A stretch of DNA of 27,727 nt, taken from Lachnospiraceae bacterium UBA1753. GTDB taxonomy: Bacteria; Bacillota; Clostridia; Lachnospirales; Lachnospiraceae. Under the pieces are notes generated by a model. That model did no database searches, had not been told where the DNA came from, and saw only the letters and a program-made list of their open reading frames with translations. The stretch's first letter is position 1; the number at the start of each line of letters is the position of its first letter. Position numbers and translations under genes: made by a program. The stretch is taken from NCBI GenBank assembly GCA_002317595.1, contig DCHL01000095.1, positions 1 through 27,727 on the forward strand, written 5' to 3'. Below, one piece after another: positions 25,770-27,727 of the stretch.

Positions 25770-26548
25770 TAAAAATCGCTTTTTTTGACATCGATGGCAC
25801 CATGATAGATATACACACTAAGAAGATGACAGACAGGATGAAGTACACGCTCTCTGCCCTCCGTGAAAACGGCATTAAGGTATGCGTTGCCACAGGCCGT
25901 TCTGTGCTGACACTTCCCAAGTTCGATGAGGGCGTCGAGTTTGATGCCTTTCTGACCTACAACGGTTCTTACTGTTACTGTGGTAGTGATGTAATCTACA
26001 GTAATCCGATTCCTAAAGGAGATGTGAAAAAAATAATAGCCAATGCTTCGGGCATCGGAAGGCCTGTTTCGATTGCATCCCTAACAAGACTTACCGCCAA
26101 CGGAAGCGACAAGGACCTCCGTGACTACTATGCAATTTCCAAGCTTAATGTAGATGTGGACGATGACTTTTATGAGGTGGCAGCTGGCGATGTGTATCAG
26201 GTCATGATGGGTCTGCAGCCCGACGAGCACGAAGCTATCCTGCGGGATGTGGATGGTGCGAAAATAGTAGGCTGGTGGGACCGCGCCGTGGACGTGATAC
26301 CGAAGGACGGCGGCAAGGGAATGGGAATACGGAAGATACTTGAGTACTTTAATTTTTCCCGCGAAGAGGCCATTGCCTTTGGCGACGGAGCTAACGATAT
26401 AGAGATGCTTGAGGCCGTGGGCTGTGGCATTGTGATGGAGAACGGAACTGACGAGACGAAGGAAATCGCGGATGAAATCTGCGGGCGGTGCGACGAGGAC
26501 GGCATCTATCATTACTGTGTAGAGCGCGGCCTGATTCAGGCGAGATAA
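25760..26548 (+). CDS. Cof-type HAD phosphatase
   Basis: This HAD phosphatase of 262 residues has FFDIDGTMIDIHTKK at the N-terminus, CVATGRSVLTLPKFDEG, and AFGDGANDIEMLEAVGCG at the C-terminus, the usual Cof layout with a IIB cap between. I chose ATG 25760 because GAAAGGA lies at 25744-25750 and the protein then begins MSDVKIAFFDIDGT. The ATG at 25736, also preceded by AGGAG, would add eight residues and arises from the 22-bp tandem duplication. The protein is a paralogue of the HAD at 21593. Substrate is unknown. Confidence 0.88.
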   Translation: MSDVKIAFFDIDGTMIDIHTKKMTDRMKYTLSALRENGIKVCVATGRSVLTLPKFDEGVEFDAFLTYNGSYCYCGSDVIYSNPIPKGDVKKIIANASGIGRPVSIASLTRLTANGSDKDLRDYYAISKLNVDVDDDFYEVAAGDVYQVMMGLQPDEHEAILRDVDGAKIVGWWDRAVDVIPKDGGKGMGIRKILEYFNFSREEAIAFGDGANDIEMLEAVGCGIVMENGTDETKEIADEICGRCDEDGIYHYCVERGLIQAR

Positions 26549-26601
26549 TCGGCTAATCCAGTTGATTTATGCGATATAATTGGGGATACAGTTGATTCAG
26601 G
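26531..26601 (+). repeat. Imperfect 30/31-bp tandem repeat at the HAD-epimerase junction
   Basis: 26531-26552, which includes the HAD stop, matches 26562-26583 at 17 of 22 positions. A third partial copy, TTGATTCAGG, lies at 26592-26601. CAGTTGATT occurs at 26559-26567 and 26589-26597. Confidence 0.75.
26575..26580 (+). promoter_or_regulatory. Possible -10 element upstream of the epimerase gene
   Basis: A consensus TATAAT lies 33 bases before the ATG at 26614. No acceptable -35 is found at 16-18 bases, so a separate promoter for this gene is only possible. It lies within the second repeat copy. Confidence 0.3.
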
Positions 26602-26613
26602 AAAGGAGAAGAC

Positions 26614-27492
26614 ATGAGATACTATCTTGAAAATGAAATCATAAAGGCGGAGTTTGACTCTTTCGGAGGCGAGCTTAAGTCAGTAATCAGGAAGGATTCA
26701 AACAGGGAGTATATGTGGTACGGAAACCCAAAGTACTGGGGCAGGACCTCTCCCGTGCTGTTTCCTATCGTAGGCACACTCAGGGACAACACCTATAGAT
26801 TTGGCGGACAGGAGTACAGGATGTCCTCCCACGGATTTGCGAGGGACATGGAGCATACAATGGTGTCCATCACTGAGAATGAAATCTGGTTCGAACTTAA
26901 GGAGACGCCTGCGACACTGGAGAAATATCCCTTTGAGTTCGTGCTGAACCTCGGCTACAGACTTGAGGGAGACAGGCTCGAGGTGCTCTGGAAGGTGACA
27001 AACCCTTCCGACAGCGACATGTACTTCTCAATCGGAGCGCATCCAGCATTCCTCTGCCCGATTCACGGGGAGAAAAATAAGGCAGGTTACTATCTTGCCT
27101 TCGATGGCGTTGATGAAATAAAGCACCATGGCAACAAGGGCGGTCTGGCAGTCCACGAGGATCTGACACTGGAGCTTTCCGGAGGACGCGTCAAGATCAC
27201 GGAGGGATTCTTCGACCGCAGCACCTACATGATTGAGGGAAGACAGGCCGGAGTGGTTGCAATCGAGGACCAGGAAGGAAAGAGATTTATTGAGATGGAC
27301 TTTGATACACCGCTCTTCGCAATCTGGTCTGCTGAGGGCAAGAACGCACCTTTCATCTGCATCGAGCCCTGGTTCGGCATGTGCGACTGGGAAGGCTTCA
27401 CAGGAACCTTTGATGAGAAGGCATACATGCAGAAGCTTGCTGCGAAGGAAGAGTTCAAAGCTTCCTACGGCGTGAGATTCCTGAGCGTATAA
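26614..27492 (+). CDS. Aldose-1-epimerase (galactose mutarotase)-like protein
   Basis: This 292-residue beta-sandwich protein of the aldose-1-epimerase/LacX type interconverts alpha and beta anomers of free or phosphorylated sugars. Candidate catalytic residues are His73 in SSHGFARD, His143 in GAHPAF and Glu251 in CIEPWFG. YWGRTSPVLFPIVG near residue 41 is a family hallmark. AGGAG at 26604-26608, five bases before the ATG, supports the start. With the GH31 and GH36 enzymes it would help feed released glucose or galactose into metabolism. Its placement after a HAD phosphatase also allows a hexose-phosphate role. Confidence 0.88.
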   Translation: MRYYLENEIIKAEFDSFGGELKSVIRKDSNREYMWYGNPKYWGRTSPVLFPIVGTLRDNTYRFGGQEYRMSSHGFARDMEHTMVSITENEIWFELKETPATLEKYPFEFVLNLGYRLEGDRLEVLWKVTNPSDSDMYFSIGAHPAFLCPIHGEKNKAGYYLAFDGVDEIKHHGNKGGLAVHEDLTLELSGGRVKITEGFFDRSTYMIEGRQAGVVAIEDQEGKRFIEMDFDTPLFAIWSAEGKNAPFICIEPWFGMCDWEGFTGTFDEKAYMQKLAAKEEFKASYGVRFLSV

Positions 27493-27519
27493 TAGACATT
27501 AGATATTATATATTAGGCA

Positions 27520-27559
27520 GAGACCGCCGCATTATTTTGTAATGCGACGGTCTCTTTTT
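27520..27559 (+). terminator. Rho-independent terminator after the epimerase gene
   Basis: GAGACCG (27520-27526) pairs with CGGTCTC (27548-27554), and CGCATTA (27528-27534) pairs with TAATGCG (27540-27546). There is one internal C/A mismatch and a TTTTG loop, and TTTTT follows (27555-27559). It closes the + strand gene run. Confidence 0.95.
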
Positions 27560-27594
27560 GTGTCCATGTTTTATCTCCCTATACGAAATAACTG

Positions 27595-27724
27595 TTCGCA
27601 TTCACGATGAAGTGATACCCCATTCCCAAAAGAGCAGTTACATCCTGTGTTCATCGAAAATCTTGCGAAAGTGGGAATCACGATGATGCATAGCAAACTA
27701 CGTTCATCGAGAATCTTGCGAAAG
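27595..27724. repeat. Intergenic repeat cluster reaching the window edge
   Basis: A 23-base unit, GTTCATCGA(A/G)AATCTTGC followed by GAAAG, occurs at 27649-27671 and 27702-27724 with one mismatch. An inverted, shortened relative (TTCGCATTCACGATGAA) lies at 27595-27611. ATTCCCA (27622-27628) is inverted as TGGGAAT (27672-27678), and TCACGATGA occurs at 27602 and 27679. No open reading frame with a ribosome site is seen in 27560-27727. Confidence 0.8.
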
Positions 27725-27727
27725 AAA

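Noticed and set aside
27649..27727. Possible CRISPR array (23-base repeat, 30-base interval)
   Set aside because: Only two units are visible, the interval shares TCACGATGA and TGGGAAT with the flanking region, and an inverted relative exists upstream. No cas genes are present. An interspersed repeat fits better.

Overview
The window looks like the chromosome of an anaerobic, moderate-GC Firmicute, most likely a gut or rumen Lachnospiraceae (Butyrivibrio-like). The reasons are strong AGGAGG-type ribosome binding sites, tightly packed and often overlapping genes, an InlB-repeat surface protein, a GPH sugar symporter, cytoplasmic GH31 and GH36 glycosidases, and HAD phosphatases. This placement is inference from gene content; no rRNA or tRNA is present. 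All genes are on the + strand except the alpha-galactosidase (19215-21410).

Layout. (1) 1-3999: a secreted, A+T-rich surface protein, cut at the left edge, with six 27-bp repeats, leucine-rich-like segments, an EF-hand-like loop and three C-terminal InlB-type repeats. (2) 4010-5428: a GPH/MelB-type symporter. (3) 5469-6882: a small autoregulatory-looking unit made of a perfect 11-bp inverted repeat, a perfect hairpin containing the ribosome binding site, a stand-alone GyrI-like ligand-binding protein and a WYL regulator. (4) 7035-13911: a compact set of a DUF5058-type membrane protein, a second small polytopic membrane protein, AbgB-like and AbgA/HipO-like M20 amidohydrolases, and a 931-residue MscS channel with two extracellular sensor-like regions. 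This is the best candidate for an undescribed system: uptake and cytoplasmic hydrolysis of amide-linked compounds. (5) 13921-15835: an RsmJ-like rRNA methyltransferase and a Methyltransf_32-type methyltransferase. (6) 15893-17107: a C_GCAxxG_C_C protein and a TatD-like hydrolase with Lys in place of the usual metal-bridging Glu. (7) 17173-21410: convergent GH31 alpha-glycosidase and GH36 alpha-galactosidase. (8) 21593-26548: a Cof-type HAD phosphatase, an E2-like acyltransferase whose catalytic-His motif reads DERIADG, an acyl-CoA synthetase-like ligase, a beta-PGM-like HAD and another Cof-type HAD. (9) 26614-27492: an aldose-1-epimerase-like protein followed by a strong terminator. (10) 27595-27727: non-coding sequence with direct and inverted copies of a ~20-bp repeat that reaches the window edge.

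The glycosidases, epimerase and symporter together suggest use of plant oligosaccharides carrying alpha-galactosyl or alpha-xylosyl/glucosyl groups. Two sequence-level patterns cut across the genes. Short imperfect tandem duplications (periods 21-31 bp) lie at three gene junctions and inside one gene. The word ATATTTTTT/AAAAAATAT appears 13 times by manual scan, in several reading frames and between genes.
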